Shown here: positions 47,949 through 58,960 of the stretch, piece by piece
Numbering within the stretch: position 1 is the first letter of the stretch
How the letters are laid out: each line of letters begins with the position of its first letter
DNA from: Voacanga thouarsii
Taxonomy: Eukaryota > Streptophyta > Magnoliopsida > Gentianales > Apocynaceae
DNA length: 64,000 bases
Reading direction: 5' to 3'
NCBI GenBank assembly: GCA_026120185.1
Contig: JANUWF010001179.1
Coordinates: forward strand, 4,071,501-4,135,500
The notes under the pieces: generated by a model
Databases searched by the model: none
What the model was told of the DNA's origin: nothing
Seen by the model: the letters and a program-made list of their open reading frames with translations, nothing else
Translations under genes and position numbers: made by a program

Positions 47949-48990
47949 CAGATGAATCAAGAACTTCTTGAATATTGTAAACAAGAAATAGTAGGATTAC
48001 TCCATAAAAGAATAATTAGAGAATCAAGATCCCCTTGGTCTTGTTTTGCTTTTTATGTTAATAACAATGCCGAAAAAGAATGTGGTGCTCCTAGACTAGT
48101 TATTAATTACAAGCCCCTTAACAAAGCTTTAAAATGGATAAGGTATCCAATTCCCGATAAAAGAGATTTATTAAAATGAACTTACAAAGTAGTTATCTAT
48201 AGTAAATTTGATATGAAATCAAGCTTTTGGTAGATCCAAATTAAAGAAGAAAACAAGTACAAAGAATCTTTTAATGTTCCCTTTGGTTAATATAAATAGA
48301 ATGTAACGCCTTTTAGCCTTAAAATGCTCCAGGTGAATTCCAAAAGGTAATCGAATGTCATTTTTACTCCTTACAACTCTTTTACTATTGTCTATATCGA
48401 TGATGTCCTTGTTTTTAGTGAATCCTTAGATCAACACTTTGAACACTTTTCTATTTTTCATAAAATTATCACAAAAAATAGGCTGGTAGTGAGTGCCAAG
48501 AAGTTAAAATTATGTCAAACCCAAATTCGATTTTTAGGTCATGAATTATATCACGGGATGTACAAACCCATTTGTAGAGTAATAAAATTTGTAGATAAAT
48601 TCCCTAATGAAATAAAAGAGAAAACCATGCTACAGAGATTTCTAAGTTGCCTCAACTGCATTTCAGATTTCATGCCAAATCTCAAACAAATCTATGAACC
48701 CTTGTATTAGCGCCTCCACAAAAATCCAGTAGCTTGGGGTACAGAGCAAACCGAAACTATTCAGAAAATCAAGAAAATTGTAAGAAGCTCCCTTGTATTG
48801 GTATTCCAGATCCTAATGCTTTCATGATTGTTGAAACAGATGCCTCTGAACTTGGTTATGCAGGTATTCTAAAAAAAAAAAAAAAAGATAATTCCTCTTC
48901 TGAACAGTTAGTCAGATATCATTCGGGTATTTAGCTATTGAGTCAAAAAAAACTATAGAACCATTAAAAAGGAAATTCTTTCTATTCTTT
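47949..48990 (+). pseudogene. Endogenous pararetrovirus V2, right half: RT and first RNase H part
   Basis: Resumes exactly where 17675 stopped, after the CAGAT duplication: MNQELLEYCKQEIVGLLHKR, RESRSPWSCFAFYVNN, GAPRLVINYKPLNKALKW. A stop at 48177 and further stops (for example within SFW-QIQ near 48231) break the RT. YIDDVL is readable near 48398-48415. After the connection domain (48489-48710) RNase H starts (FMIVETDASELGYAGIL, D of the active site at about 48840). Confidence 0.85.
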
Positions 48991-49605
48991 TAGGAATTTC
49001 ATCCCAAATCTCAGACAAATTTGTGAACCCTTGTATTAGCGCTTTTGCAAAAATCCTGTAGCTTAGGGTACAGAACAGACCCAAACTATTCAGAAAATCA
49101 AGAAAATTATAAAGAAACGCCCTTGTATTGTTATTCTAGATCCTAATGATTTCATGATTGTTGAAACAGATGCCTTTAAATTTGGTTATGGAGGTATTCT
49201 AAGATAGAAAAAAGATGATTCCTCTTCTGAATAGTTAGTCAGATATCATTCGGGTATTTGGCTATCCAGTCAGAAAAACTATAGCACCATTAAAAATGAA
49301 ATTCTTTCTATTATTTTATGCATTTCTAAATTTTAATATGATTTAGTAAATAAAAAGTGCCTCCTTCGAATTGATTGCAAAGCTGCAAAAGATGTTTTAC
49401 AAAAAGATGTCAAAAACCTTGTTGCCAAATAGATTTTTGCCAAATGGCAAGCACTACTTTCAAGTTTTGATTTTGATATTGAATTTATCGAAGGAAAATC
49501 CAATTCTCTTCCCGATTTCTTAACAAAAGAATTTTTACAAAAAAAACACAAGATAAGTATAAGCCTACCAACTTCTTTTCTTTCATGGGCTTTTAGGTTG
49601 TGATT
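48991..49605 (+). pseudogene. V2 RNase H, duplicated start and C-terminal part
   Basis: The sequence from FIPNLRQICEPLY through the first RNase H motif appears again about 330 bp after its first copy (about 48660-48985 versus 48990-49320), then runs on to the rest of RNase H: LLRIDCKAAKDVL, SSFDFDIEFIEGKSNSLPDF, LTKEFLQKK. The second copy has its own stops. The true end of RNase H is near 49545. Confidence 0.8.
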
Positions 49606-52600
49606 TTTATTTTAATTAGTGGGACAGGATCCATAAAGCTAAAATAGTTAAGTATTATAAGTTGATGGGCTAAGTGCAATTATTTAGTTAGGAGACTTTT
49701 ATTAATTTCTTCAATATAGGCTCAGGTATGTTCTGAACGGTTACATTATTTCTGAAGCTATTCCAAAGGAGGAGAAGAGTGAAGAGAAGGGAGAATCTGA
49801 GAAGAGACTTGAGCCTATGGCATCAACTCTTGGTAAGTTAGCTTTCCTCTTGTGTTTTATGGTGTTTGTAACCTAGGATTGGGATAAATTGTTCTTGAAT
49901 CAAAGTTACAGTATTAGGGTTCTAAATTGCAAGAAATTGATTAGAGGATTAATTGTGTTATTTGGGTTTCAATTGAAGATGAATAAGTATTTGGAGGCTT
50001 GAGTGAAAGTTTTAGGAGGTTCCAAGAGGCTGAATTCAGTAGGTAAGGAAATTGAGTTTTCCTGTATTTGGTAATAGTTACTGTTTTATTCAAAATCAAT
50101 TATGTCTCTTGATTTCTTTATGAAAGTGGTATTTTAATTATACAAAAATGGTATTGAGCATGATATGTTAATTGTTATTTCTGTACCAATAATTATGTTC
50201 ATTGGAAAGTTATGAGTTTAAGTTAAGTTCTATGACTATGTGCTGATTTCTGATTCATGTGATGTTGAATGCTTGTGGGTTTTGTTTTGGTAGGGAATTC
50301 TCCAACTTTATAAACTATAAGCCCCTACTAGGTTTATACAATACCTAGGATAAGCTAAGGCCCCTTCTTCCAATAGGATATAATAATTGAAAGACTGATC
50401 AGTTAAGCTAAATCAAGTCCCCAAGCATGAATTATCTTCGTGAATTAAGCTTTGTTTAAGCATGTTTGAGTATGTATAAATGGTTTTTGGTGCACAAAAC
50501 GATGTTTTCATTGGAATTGTATTTTTGGTCTGAAAAGTTACAGGTTGGATTCTGGGTATTCTGGAAATCACGCTTACGCATTCCAAAATACTCCCGGTGC
50601 TGGCATCCTCGCTCACGCCCAACGTCGAGCTCACACTGGCTGGGCTTCTCCAACCCGGTGCCGGGTACACTCTATTTTGACTCCGATGCCAGTTTTCCTT
50701 TGTTAAAGCAATGGTTTTCTCGCTTGTTTCGATCACCATTATTTTCACTAAATAAACCACACCAATTCAGTATTTATGTGCCATATATGCCTCTTTTGGT
50801 TTAGTAATAAGGTTAAGAGATTCATTGTTCCTCTTTTCCTCTTTCTTCTTTCTTTGGGTAATACTCTGAGATCTTCACATGGTGTGACCAACCCAGCAGG
50901 AAAATATTTTAAGACCCCATAAGTTTTATTGTACCCTAAATTCATAAACTCTTTTGATCAAACGTTTTGTAAATGTATATGTATATATAGCATTCTCAAT
51001 CCTGGGTAAGCCATATTTCTTTACTGAGCCAGTGAACTCACCCTTTATTTAACATTTTGCAGGTTCTTAGTTAGATGATGATGAGTTGGAAAAATGATTT
51101 GAAGAGGATCTAGAGTGATTAGTTGTCTTTCATTTTCGTTCAGTTTTATGTATATTGATAGGGGCTAAATTAGTCATACTTTGTCTAGTTATTTGAGGCT
51201 CTTTTATAAGACATTTTATGCAATAACTAGTCATATTCTTTCATATTTGAGATTTTACCCTTGAAAAGGTATTTTGTTCATTATTTCAGATTTTTTGGGT
51301 AAAACGAAGCAAAATCATCGCAAAACAGAGCAGAGGCGGTGCCGGTTGTAAAGCTGGAACTGGCGCTAGCTGAATTCTGGAACTTATGCGCAAAATTTGG
51401 AGAAAAATCGGTGAACCAGTGGAGAAGTAGAACACAGACATCGCTGGCTCCGAAGGACAAAGGCGGCGCCGGCTTTGTTTTGTCCTTGAGGCGGTGCTGC
51501 GATTTTTCTACGCGTTTTTAGAAGCCTGAGGAGTTTTAGTATCTTCCAACTTCTACTCAGCCAAGAACTTTGTACCTACAAGTTTAGGTACTTCTTAAGC
51601 CTATAAATAGATAAAAAACACAAGAGAAAATTGGGAAATTCATTATTCATCATAGAAAATCACTCAATCTAAGGGGGAATTCTTCAATTCAATGAGGATA
51701 GTACAAGAAGGTCTTCAAAAGAAGAAGAATAAGGCTTGTCTATGAGTGCTTTCTTTTACTTTGTTTTCTTTTCTTGACAATGATGTTTTAATTGTTTTAT
51801 TGTAATTTGACATTGGTTTAGATGTTCATGGTAGTTAGAGTTATTTGATCTTTTGATTAACTGATTGTTATTCTTGGTATTTAATTACTTGGGTTGATTG
51901 CGAGATTAATTGATTGTGCCGTTAACTTGTTTGAGAATAGGGTTGATGGTTTAAATTGATTGATTTCATATTTGTTGCCTTTTAACTTGCCTGAAAATGG
52001 GGTTAATTGCAATAATAAAGTAATTAAAGGTTAATTGATGTCTGCCAGAATATGGATTTAATTGGTTAATTTCATGGGTTAAGTTTGCCTGAGAATGGGA
52101 CTTAATCAAAGAATTGTGTTTAATACATCTTTAGGGTAAAACTGGTTGAGACAAAGTATGTGATACGAAGTTACGTAGAAGATAGGGATTCATGGATTGA
52201 GAAAGAAGTGAGTCTATTTTAATTCTTCATGATGCCAAGAGAATAATTAGTTATAATAGAGGTTGGGTACTTTAAGATCATAGTTGTCTAATCAATGGTT
52301 TGAATTACATAAATCTGCATCATTGACATGTATATATTTTTGTTTTTATTTTCTTTTGTTTTATTTTATTTCGATTTTATTTTATCGAATCGGTTAAACA
52401 ATGAAAGAAAGGTAATTAATGTCTACTTGTTCCTTGAGGATCGACACTTGTTTGAACCCTATGCTCAGTTAATGATGAGTACGCTTGCTCATATGTGTGA
52501 TTTGGGTTTAACGTTTTAATTTAAACTTGATTGGGAATGTACTTAGTTTTTGTATGATTTTTATACCCAAGTCCGAACACATCATATATTTTGTTTTGGA

Positions 52601-52731
52601 TTTAAAAACGATGTAAGGATATTCTTTAAGTATTACTAGAATATTTTATTTTGGTTATTTACGGTATGTAAGGGTTTGACATTTCTTTTTTTGGGGTGTT
52701 GCCATGTCATCCTAGGATCTAGGGTGTGACA
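49606..52731. other. Unassigned region, possibly an old gypsy LTR, holding solo LTR C
   Basis: Apart from the C LTR no domain is visible. The region ends GGATCTAGGGTGTGACA (52715-52731), like the end of Tekay/Del-type gypsy LTRs, and viral coding sequence resumes right after. A GC-rich island (50555-50690) with CCGGTGC words resembles those in the A, B and C LTRs. A matching TGTCACACCC start was not found, so the LTR idea is tentative. Possible splice-like sites occur (CTTG/GTAAGT near 49832; TTGCAG/GTT near 51060) without coding support. Confidence 0.3.
51156..52584 (+). repeat. Solo LTR C (gypsy-type)
   Basis: TGATAGGGGCTAAATTAG...CCGAACACATCA, 1429 bp, flanked on both sides by TATAT (51151-51155 and 52585-52589). 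No primer site or internal region follows, so it is a solo LTR left by LTR-LTR recombination. It has a GC-rich island at about 51320-51500. A relative on the minus strand lies at 60879-62421. Confidence 0.88.
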
Positions 52732-53512
52732 ATAAGATTTTGATAAGATTTCTTATCTTTTTAACTAAATCACCTCCTTTTCAGGGAGAGCTAATGTTTG
52801 TTGGGTATTTTGGTTTGACACTGCTTCACACCCAAAAAGAAGGTAGTTACGTCTGAGTTAAACTTGGAGATGGATGTCTTCTTTCCCTTCTTGAAGGTGA
52901 AGTAAGACCAAGCTTATGAGTTTATTATCCTAGGTCAGAACAAGTTGATAGGATCCTCTTTTTTACGTCCTCGTATCTATCCTGTGTGGCAGCATTGGGG
53001 TGAAAGAAGGAAAGAGATGGATGGGGTTCTATAAATAGAGTGCAAGAATATGTAAAAGTACTAATGGTGCAACACAATCTTCGGCCTCGAGCACCAGCAC
53101 CATCACCAGCACCAACAAATAAATTTACAGTACTAGCTTCTTACCCTCCATTACCAAGCTTTTCTCTTTCAAGACCACGTTTAACCATGAATCCTTTTGA
53201 TCTACTTTCTCCATCTAAAACCATTAAAACCTAAAAAACAAACAGTTCCTTTCATGCAATGACTCTTCCAGCTTCTTTGAATGAAGCAGTTTCACTACAA
53301 ACTCTTGCAAAACCAGAAAAAACCTTGTCTACATTAAATCAAGATACTTTTGAATTTGTACCAAGATCCTTAATTCTGCTCCTAGAAATTCTTAAAGAAT
53401 TAGCTAGTAAAATCGAAAGAGAACTTGTCAACAACTTTCACCCTGAAGCTTATAATCAATCCAGCCATCTTTTAATTTGTAAAACATCTTTTGCAATTTA
53501 AAGGAAGAACTT
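52732..53512 (+). pseudogene. V3: viral 3' coding region or second ORF, part 1
   Basis: A frame with few stops runs from about 52780 to 53502 (GWGSINRVQEYVKVLMVQHN, then a Pro-rich RPRAPAPSPAPTNKF, and FHPEAYNQSSHLLI). It has no hallmark motif. Assignment is by position: directly beside viral fragments and possibly continuing the V2 3' part across the 49606-52731 insertion. It may be the ORF downstream of RNase H known in some petuvirus/florendovirus-like genomes, or unrelated host coding sequence. Confidence 0.35.
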
Positions 53513-53514
53513 CC

Positions 53515-53952
53515 TTGAAATTTAGAAATGTATAAAATAATAGAAAGAAATTCGTTTTTAATGGTGCTATAGTTTTTCTGTCTGGATAGCCAAATACCCA
53601 AATGATATCTAACTAACTATTTAGAAGAGGAATCATCTTTTTTATGTTTTAGAATACCTCTATAACCAAGTTCAGAGGCATCTTTTTTAATAATCATGAA
53701 AGCATTAAGATCTAGAATACCAAAATAATAGGATTTCTTTACAAATTTCTTGATTTTCTGAACATTTTAGGTTTGTTCTGTACCCCAAGCTATTGGATTT
53801 TTGGGAAGCTACTGATACAAGGGTTCACAGATTTGTCTGAGATTTGGGATGAAATCTAAAATATAGTTGAGGCATCCTAGAAGTCTCTATAACATGGTTT
53901 TCTCTTTTATTTCATCAAGGAATTTATCTACAAATGGGTTTGTACATCCCGT
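53515..53952 (-). pseudogene. V3: inverted RNase H / connection fragment
   Basis: Reverse complement of sequence like 48560-49345: it reads back from the RNase H start through the connection domain to GMYKPIC near 53940. Orientation is opposite to its neighbours. It ends exactly at the foldback repeat at 53953. Confidence 0.75.
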
Positions 53953-54093
53953 AGCAAAAGATAAATAGGAGAATTAATTCCTAATCGATAATGAGGTTTT
54001 ACAGCTACTTGGACTAATACATATACGATTAGTCTAAGTAGCTGTAAAACCTCTTTATCGATTAGGAATTAATTCTTCTATTTGTCTTTTGCT
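53953..54093. repeat. 66 bp near-perfect inverted repeat (foldback) in movement-protein sequence
   Basis: Arms 53953-54018 and 54028-54093 are reverse complements with about five differences, separated by 9 bp. The right arm belongs to the movement-protein frame that continues to 54517, and the left arm is its inverted copy. Such a palindrome at a breakpoint is typical of foldback repair or template switching during integration. Confidence 0.9.
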
Positions 54094-54592
54094 CAGAGAT
54101 AATAGACATCTTGATTTTAATAATAGTCTTTTAGCAGATTTTGAATCCAACTCAGCAAATGGTCCCATTTATTTTAAGCATTATCCCAATTTTACTGTGG
54201 ATCTCACAGAACCTCATATCCTTAAAACCTTAACCTTAAATATACAAACAAAAAATTTAGATTTTGAATTAGGTTTTAAATCCCTTGGATTAATTTATTG
54301 TGTTTATTATAAAGTCATGGAAAGCACCATAAATCCCAAAGTCAAAGCTCATTTAGGAAATCCTAGAGAAACTTGTTTATTAGAAACCAATTTCGAAAGA
54401 CCAAAAACCTTTGTTCCTCAATTCCTTAAATGGGATAGTGTTCTGCACGATACAAAATGGAATTTTGAATACGTAATAAACCCTAAAATACTTTATGAAT
54501 CCAACAAAATTGATTGAGTTACTGAATCCTCCTTGGGTAATATTGAACTTGAATTTAGTCGTAAATCTTTTTCAGTAGCTTCTTCAAGAAAA
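54019..54592 (+). pseudogene. V3: movement-protein remnant (30K type), copy 1
   Basis: The open part 54089-54517 reads LRDNRHLDFNNSLLADFESN, GPIYFKHYPNFTVDLTEPHI and LKTLTLNIQTKN, the conserved core of caulimovirid movement proteins (D of the 30K family motif in LRD). It is nearly identical in order to 58440-58960. The N-terminus is replaced by the foldback. Movement proteins of this type carry virus through plasmodesmata. Confidence 0.8.
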
Positions 54593-54786
54593 TGATTCAA
54601 AAGATTTCCATTAATTAAATTCAAAATTTAAAAGATACAAAAGATCTCAAAGGATCTCAAAATACAGTGTTTTGAAATTTAAAAAGAAAATAATCGATTT
54701 CTGCATACAAGTTGTTCTCTCTGGAAGGATTGAAAAATTTACTCTGCATTTCTTCAAGGAATTGAAGCCATAAATAGGCCTAAGAT
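54593..54786 (-). promoter_or_regulatory. V3: inverted viral promoter/leader fragment
   Basis: The minus strand has a TATA-like CCTATTTATGG near 54786 followed by TTGAAGAAATGCAGAGTAAA, matching the blocks downstream of the TATA-like boxes in the two arms at 56012-56527 and 57274-57792. It probably carries the viral transcription start region. Confidence 0.6.
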
Positions 54787-55805
54787 CTTTTTACAAAAGG
54801 TCATGCTCAGACCTGATTGTCATCATGCTTTTTGAAATGAATGTTTTATTTCTAGATCACCTCCTTTATTTGCTGAAAAGGTTAGACAAAAGCTTAAATT
54901 AGATTGGGGGAATACAGTGCCTTACGAAACACTCTCTTATTGTCAATTAATTAAGTATGTGAATCAAGTAGGAGCGAAACTTTGTACTAACTTAAAACTC
55001 AAAGCCCAAATGAAAAATTACCATAAATCTAAAAAAGAATTAGGAAATTTCTGTGAAATATATGGTTATGCTCCAATCAGACCTCTATCAAAAGAACTAA
55101 AGAAAAATTTTAAATCCATAAGAAAAATTTCTACTAAATCCCCAAAAGAAAAGTTTTATCACAACTTTAAAAGAAAGAAAAGAACAAAATAAGAAAAGGA
55201 CAAATAACGAATCAAATGTTATTTTTGTGGAAAAAGAGGATACAAAGCTAATGAATGTAAACAAAAGTAGAAAAAGAAAAAGAAAGTAAGTGAACTCTCT
55301 TTAAATAAAGAAATGTTAGATCAAATTCATGCTATTCTTGATTAATTTGAAACTACTTCTAATAATTCTGATAACACTCTAGATAATATTTTTGAAATTC
55401 AAGAAAATTCCTCTGAGAATGAATCCTCTAGTAACACCTCTTCTTGTGGATGTACTGGAATTTGTACCTGTACAATAGGAGAAATTAACACGGTTAGTTC
55501 CAATAAAATCAATGTTACTACTAAAGCTAATAAAGAACTCTTTTTTAAATAACTAGATCATATTCAGGATGAAAATGTTAAAAGAGAATATTTAATTAAG
55601 GTGAAAGAAATGGTTTTAAATCCTAAACTACAAGTAGAACCTTATAATGTCAAAGAAGTTTTTGATAGATTTAAAAAGAAAGATAAAGAAGACATAACAG
55701 TTTCTTTACAAGATTTATATACAGAAATTTATTTGTTAAAATAAGAGATTAAACATTTGAATGATCAAAATGAGCAAAGAATAACAGATAAATCCATAAT
55801 TAATA
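54787..55805 (+). pseudogene. V3: coat-protein remnant and acidic spacer
   Basis: Parallel to V1 7540-8510. The core region is frameshifted before 54917; 54917-55192 has IKYVNQVGAKLCTNLKLKAQ and SKKELGNFCEIYG. The knuckle CYFCGKRGYKANEC near 55220-55262 has Tyr in place of His, so the zinc ligand set is lost. Then comes an acidic spacer with SCGCTGICTC, and stops at several points. It ends where the inverted piece at 55806 starts. Confidence 0.8.
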
Positions 55806-56040
55806 TTTGATATCTAAATTACTTAGAGAATCCATAATTAATATTAATTTCAAAGAATCTTATTTTGTTTTTCTTATATGTTTTAGTAATTTTAGATGAG
55901 GGTACTATTACTTTTAGATATCTAAAGTCTTGACAAAAGCTTCCTAATTCCTTTCTGGTAATACTATGTTCTTTCTTAATCTGGGATTTTAATTTAATAT
56001 GCATGTTTAGATAAAGCATGACAGAGTATACGATGAACAT
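55806..56040 (-). pseudogene. V3: inverted chimeric ORF, leader start joined to coat-protein piece
   Basis: The minus strand starts MFIVYSVMLYL immediately after the primer site and then continues HIKLKSQIKKEHSITRKELG, which matches the coat-protein stretch LKLKxQM..SKKELGNFC. So a deletion has joined the viral leader to the middle of the coat gene. This is a rearrangement product, not a viral gene. Confidence 0.6.
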
Positions 56041-56527
56041 GGCTCTGATACCAAATGAATGAGCACCTAGGATTTCTTCAAAACTTTCACTAATTTCTTA
56101 TTACAAATTTGTTTTCAAACTAATACAAAAGAACTATTAAAATACAAATTTCTAAAACTAAAATAAAAAGTAATAGACTTTTGCATACAAAGAATTTTCA
56201 CTCAAGGACATGAAAATTCACTCTGCATTTCTTCGAGGAACTTCGTCTTTAAATAGGCAAATATTACATGGCTTTCTCGGATGGCATTCTGAATTCTTAT
56301 TGAGTGGTCCAGACCATATGAAGATGGAATCAAATTGTGCCACTTGTAGGAATTGCTCCATGATATGTCTGGAGTGGAGGGGTCCATAAATTTTGTTGGT
56401 GCAATGTATCATTTTACAAATGATCTCTGTGATTGAAAAAAGTGATTTCGACGTTTCATACAGATGGAGCTATTGAAGGTCTCTTTTTCTTTTTGAGTGG
56501 AGTCTTGTTATTGTGGGCTCTGACAGA
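56012..56527 (-). repeat. Left arm of large inverted repeat (viral promoter, leader and primer site)
   Basis: Reverse complement of 57274-57792 over about 516 bp, with scattered differences. On the minus strand it has, in order, the end of the 3' coding part, the promoter with a clear TATA-like GCCTATTTAAAGAC near 56253, a transcribed leader, and the primer site at 56053-56041. Confidence 0.85.
56041..56053 (-). other. Viral tRNA-Met primer site (inverted copy)
   Basis: The minus strand reads TGGTATCAGAGCC, the conserved caulimovirid minus-strand DNA primer site, conventionally base 1 of the genome. Confidence 0.85.
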
Positions 56528-56539
56528 ATTCAAGCAAGA

Positions 56540-57290
56540 AAGAAATGTCCACAGAAATGACAAAGGCATTGCTTACTACCAATGCCGGATTCTCAAAATT
56601 CTAGATCTGGATACTTTGGCATGTATATGAAATTTATACTCCAATTTAGTTCAAAAACCCATCAAAACCACAAAACTACAACTTCATGGACTACTTGAAT
56701 GCCTGATACAATTTCTTTTTCTTGAGAGATTTTACTCTTACTTGGTTTGTCAAGTATGGCAAAGGTGCTCTTAAAACTATTCTTATAGGGTTTTACCAAT
56801 GATGGATGACATTTGGCGGAAATCAAGATGTATTGTCAAACCAGCATAGACTCCAGTTTGCTCAGTATGTTAAAGATCAGCAGGTTCTACATTTTCCTTC
56901 TCACATCCAATATTGCAAATTCTTCATTGAGAAGAAAATCTATTTTATCATTAGTTTGAATTACAAGCTAGAAACTCTTGAATCAACGAGACACTTATGT
57001 CGAGAAATAAAAATAAAAGGATGGACACCAAAGCCATCAGTAAATCCAGCAAATCTCTCTACTCCTATAAAAAGAAGACTGATGCAAGTTCCTCATCCAG
57101 CAAAGGAAAATCTAAGATTTCAAAAGCAGATCTACAGTTACAACTCCAAATTTTGCAAAATCATATTCAAATGATCGCTGAAGATAACGATGAAGACACT
57201 CAACTAGATTTTATTTTCTTTAACAATGAAAATGGAGATATGGATAATCCCACTGGCATTGCAGCAACATACCTCTGTCAGAGCTCATAA
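56540..57290 (+). pseudogene. V3: viral 3' coding region or second ORF, part 2
   Basis: Frames shift several times. Readable blocks are KGIAYYQCRILKILDLD (56560-56620), a Trp/Phe-rich stretch around 56690-56830 ending WMTFGGNQDVLSNQHRLQFA, then a Ser/Lys-rich segment (SSSSSKGKSKISKADLQLQL) and the C-terminus DMDNPTGIAATYLCQSS. The last block recurs in V2 (17170-17270), so it is part of the viral genome and lies just upstream of the promoter. Function unknown. Confidence 0.5.
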
Positions 57291-57792
57291 TGACAAGACT
57301 CCACCCAAAAAGAAAAAGAGACCTCCGACAGCTCCAGCTATATGAAATATCAAAATCACTTTTTTTCAATCACATAGATCATTTGTAAAATGATACATTG
57401 TACCAATAAAAGTTATAGACCTCTCTATTCCAGACGTATCATGGAGCAATTCCTACAAGTTGCCAACAATGTGATTCCATCTTCACATGGTCTAGACCAA
57501 TCAACAACAATTTAGAATGCCATCAGAGAAAGCCATGCAACATCTACCTATTTCAAGATGAAGTTCCTCGAAAAAATGCAAAGCGAATTTTCCTATCCTT
57601 CAAGAGAAAAGTCTTTGTATACAGAAGTCAGTTAATTTTTATTTCAATTCAGAAATTTGTATTTTAATAGATCTTTTGTATTAGACTGAAAACAAATTTA
57701 TAATAAGAAATCAGTGAAGTTTTTAAGGAAATATTTGGTGCACTTTCATTTGGTATCAGAGCCATGTTCATTCTATACTCTGTCATGCTTAA
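57274..57792 (+). promoter_or_regulatory. Right arm of inverted repeat: viral promoter and leader
   Basis: The plus-oriented counterpart of 56012-56527. The TATA-like position is mutated here (CTATTTCAAG near 57552) while the left arm keeps CTATTTAAAG. The order from the end of the 3' coding region through promoter to primer site matches a circular caulimovirid genome. Confidence 0.7.
57751..57763 (+). other. Viral tRNA-Met primer site
   Basis: TGGTATCAGAGCC, complementary to plant initiator tRNA-Met. In caulimovirids it marks the minus-strand discontinuity and the conventional genome origin. It is followed by a 388-base leader to the movement-protein ATG. Confidence 0.88.
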
Positions 57793-58151
57793 TATATCCG
57801 AGTAAGCTCTTTACTTTCTCTATCTATCCTAGTAAAATGTAGTCTTTAATCTTTCTGCTTTTTTATTCTCTCTTTATTTCCTTCCAATATTCCTACAACT
57901 ATATGGTTGAGTAGTAACTGTGAGAGCAGCTTATATATTGGTCAGCCCAAAACGATTGGATTAAGCTTGAGATAGCCTAGGAATGGCAGATTGGCTTGGA
58001 CCCTAAGGTGATCCTATAATTCTCAACCATTGCATAATGACTAGATCTGTCTTAGAAAGATAAGGAAGAAAATAATCTTAGAGAATAATCAAGTAGAAAC
58101 CTTTAAAATTATTGATTGTATAAGTTAGAAAGAGAAAGTGCTCTTTTATCC
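57764..58151 (+). other. Viral leader before movement protein
   Basis: Non-coding, with several short upstream ATG-initiated frames, as is usual for caulimovirid leaders. Confidence 0.6.
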
Positions 58152-58960
58152 ATGGCCTCTAGTTCAAATCTTTCCGATATTAATATTAAAACTATTAATG
58201 ATCTTGAAATCTGCTTCCAATTAGATCGAATTGAATCTAGACTAATGAATTAGAAAATGCCAACAAAATGTTTGATAAAATTTATGATAAAGGAATTTTT
58301 GATTTAGTTCAAAACTACAATATCAAAACCACTGATAAAGCAATTTCTATCAACAAGCCTTATGGTACTATTCATTTATTTAATCTAGAAACCTTAGAAT
58401 TACATAAAATAAATAAATATCGATACTTGCATATAGGATTAGTACAAGTAGCTATTAAACCTTTATACTGATTAGGAATTAATTCTCCTATATGTCTTTT
58501 GCTAAGAGACAGCAGACATCTTGATTTTAATAATAACTTTTTAGCAGTACTTGAATCGAATACAACAAATGGCCCTATTTATTTTAACCATTATCCTAAT
58601 TTCATTGTAGATCTAACAGATCCATATATCCTTAAAACCTTAACTTTAAACATTTAGACAAAGAATTTAAATTTTGAATTAGGATCAAAATCTCTTGGAT
58701 TAATTTATTTTGTATTTTATAAAGTCATGTAGGAAATCATAGGGAAACATGTTTATTAGATTGAAAGATCTAATACTTTTGTTCCTAGATATTTGAAATG
58801 GGATGATATTCTTCATGATACAAAATAGAATTTTGAAGACATAATTAATCCAAAAAAAAAAACATTATGAATCCAACAGAATTGATCAAATTACAGAATC
58901 ATTTTCTGGTAATATTGAACTTGAATTCAGTTAAAAATCCTTTTCCATAGCCTCTTCTTC
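58152..58960 (+). pseudogene. V3: movement-protein remnant (30K type), copy 2 with N-terminus
   Basis: The ATG at 58152 begins MASSSNLSDINIKTINDLEI. In-frame stop and frameshift near 58250 lead to 58268-58471 (FDLVQNYNIKTTDKAISINK, YRYLHIGLVQVAIKPLY), then DSRHLDFNNNFLA, GPIYFNHYPNF and DPYILKTLTLNI, the 30K movement core. More stops and a deletion occur after 58720. The N-terminus is present here but missing in copy 1. Confidence 0.8.

Noticed and set aside
50413..50804. Overlapping frames on both strands around a GC-rich island
   Set aside because: The island resembles those in nearby LTRs, and both strands are open, which points to composition rather than a gene.
49760..51110. Possible host gene with splice-like sites (CTTG/GTAAGT, TTGCAG/GTT)
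   Set aside because: No exon encodes a recognisable protein and the sites are short motifs expected by chance. An old gypsy LTR is at least as likely.
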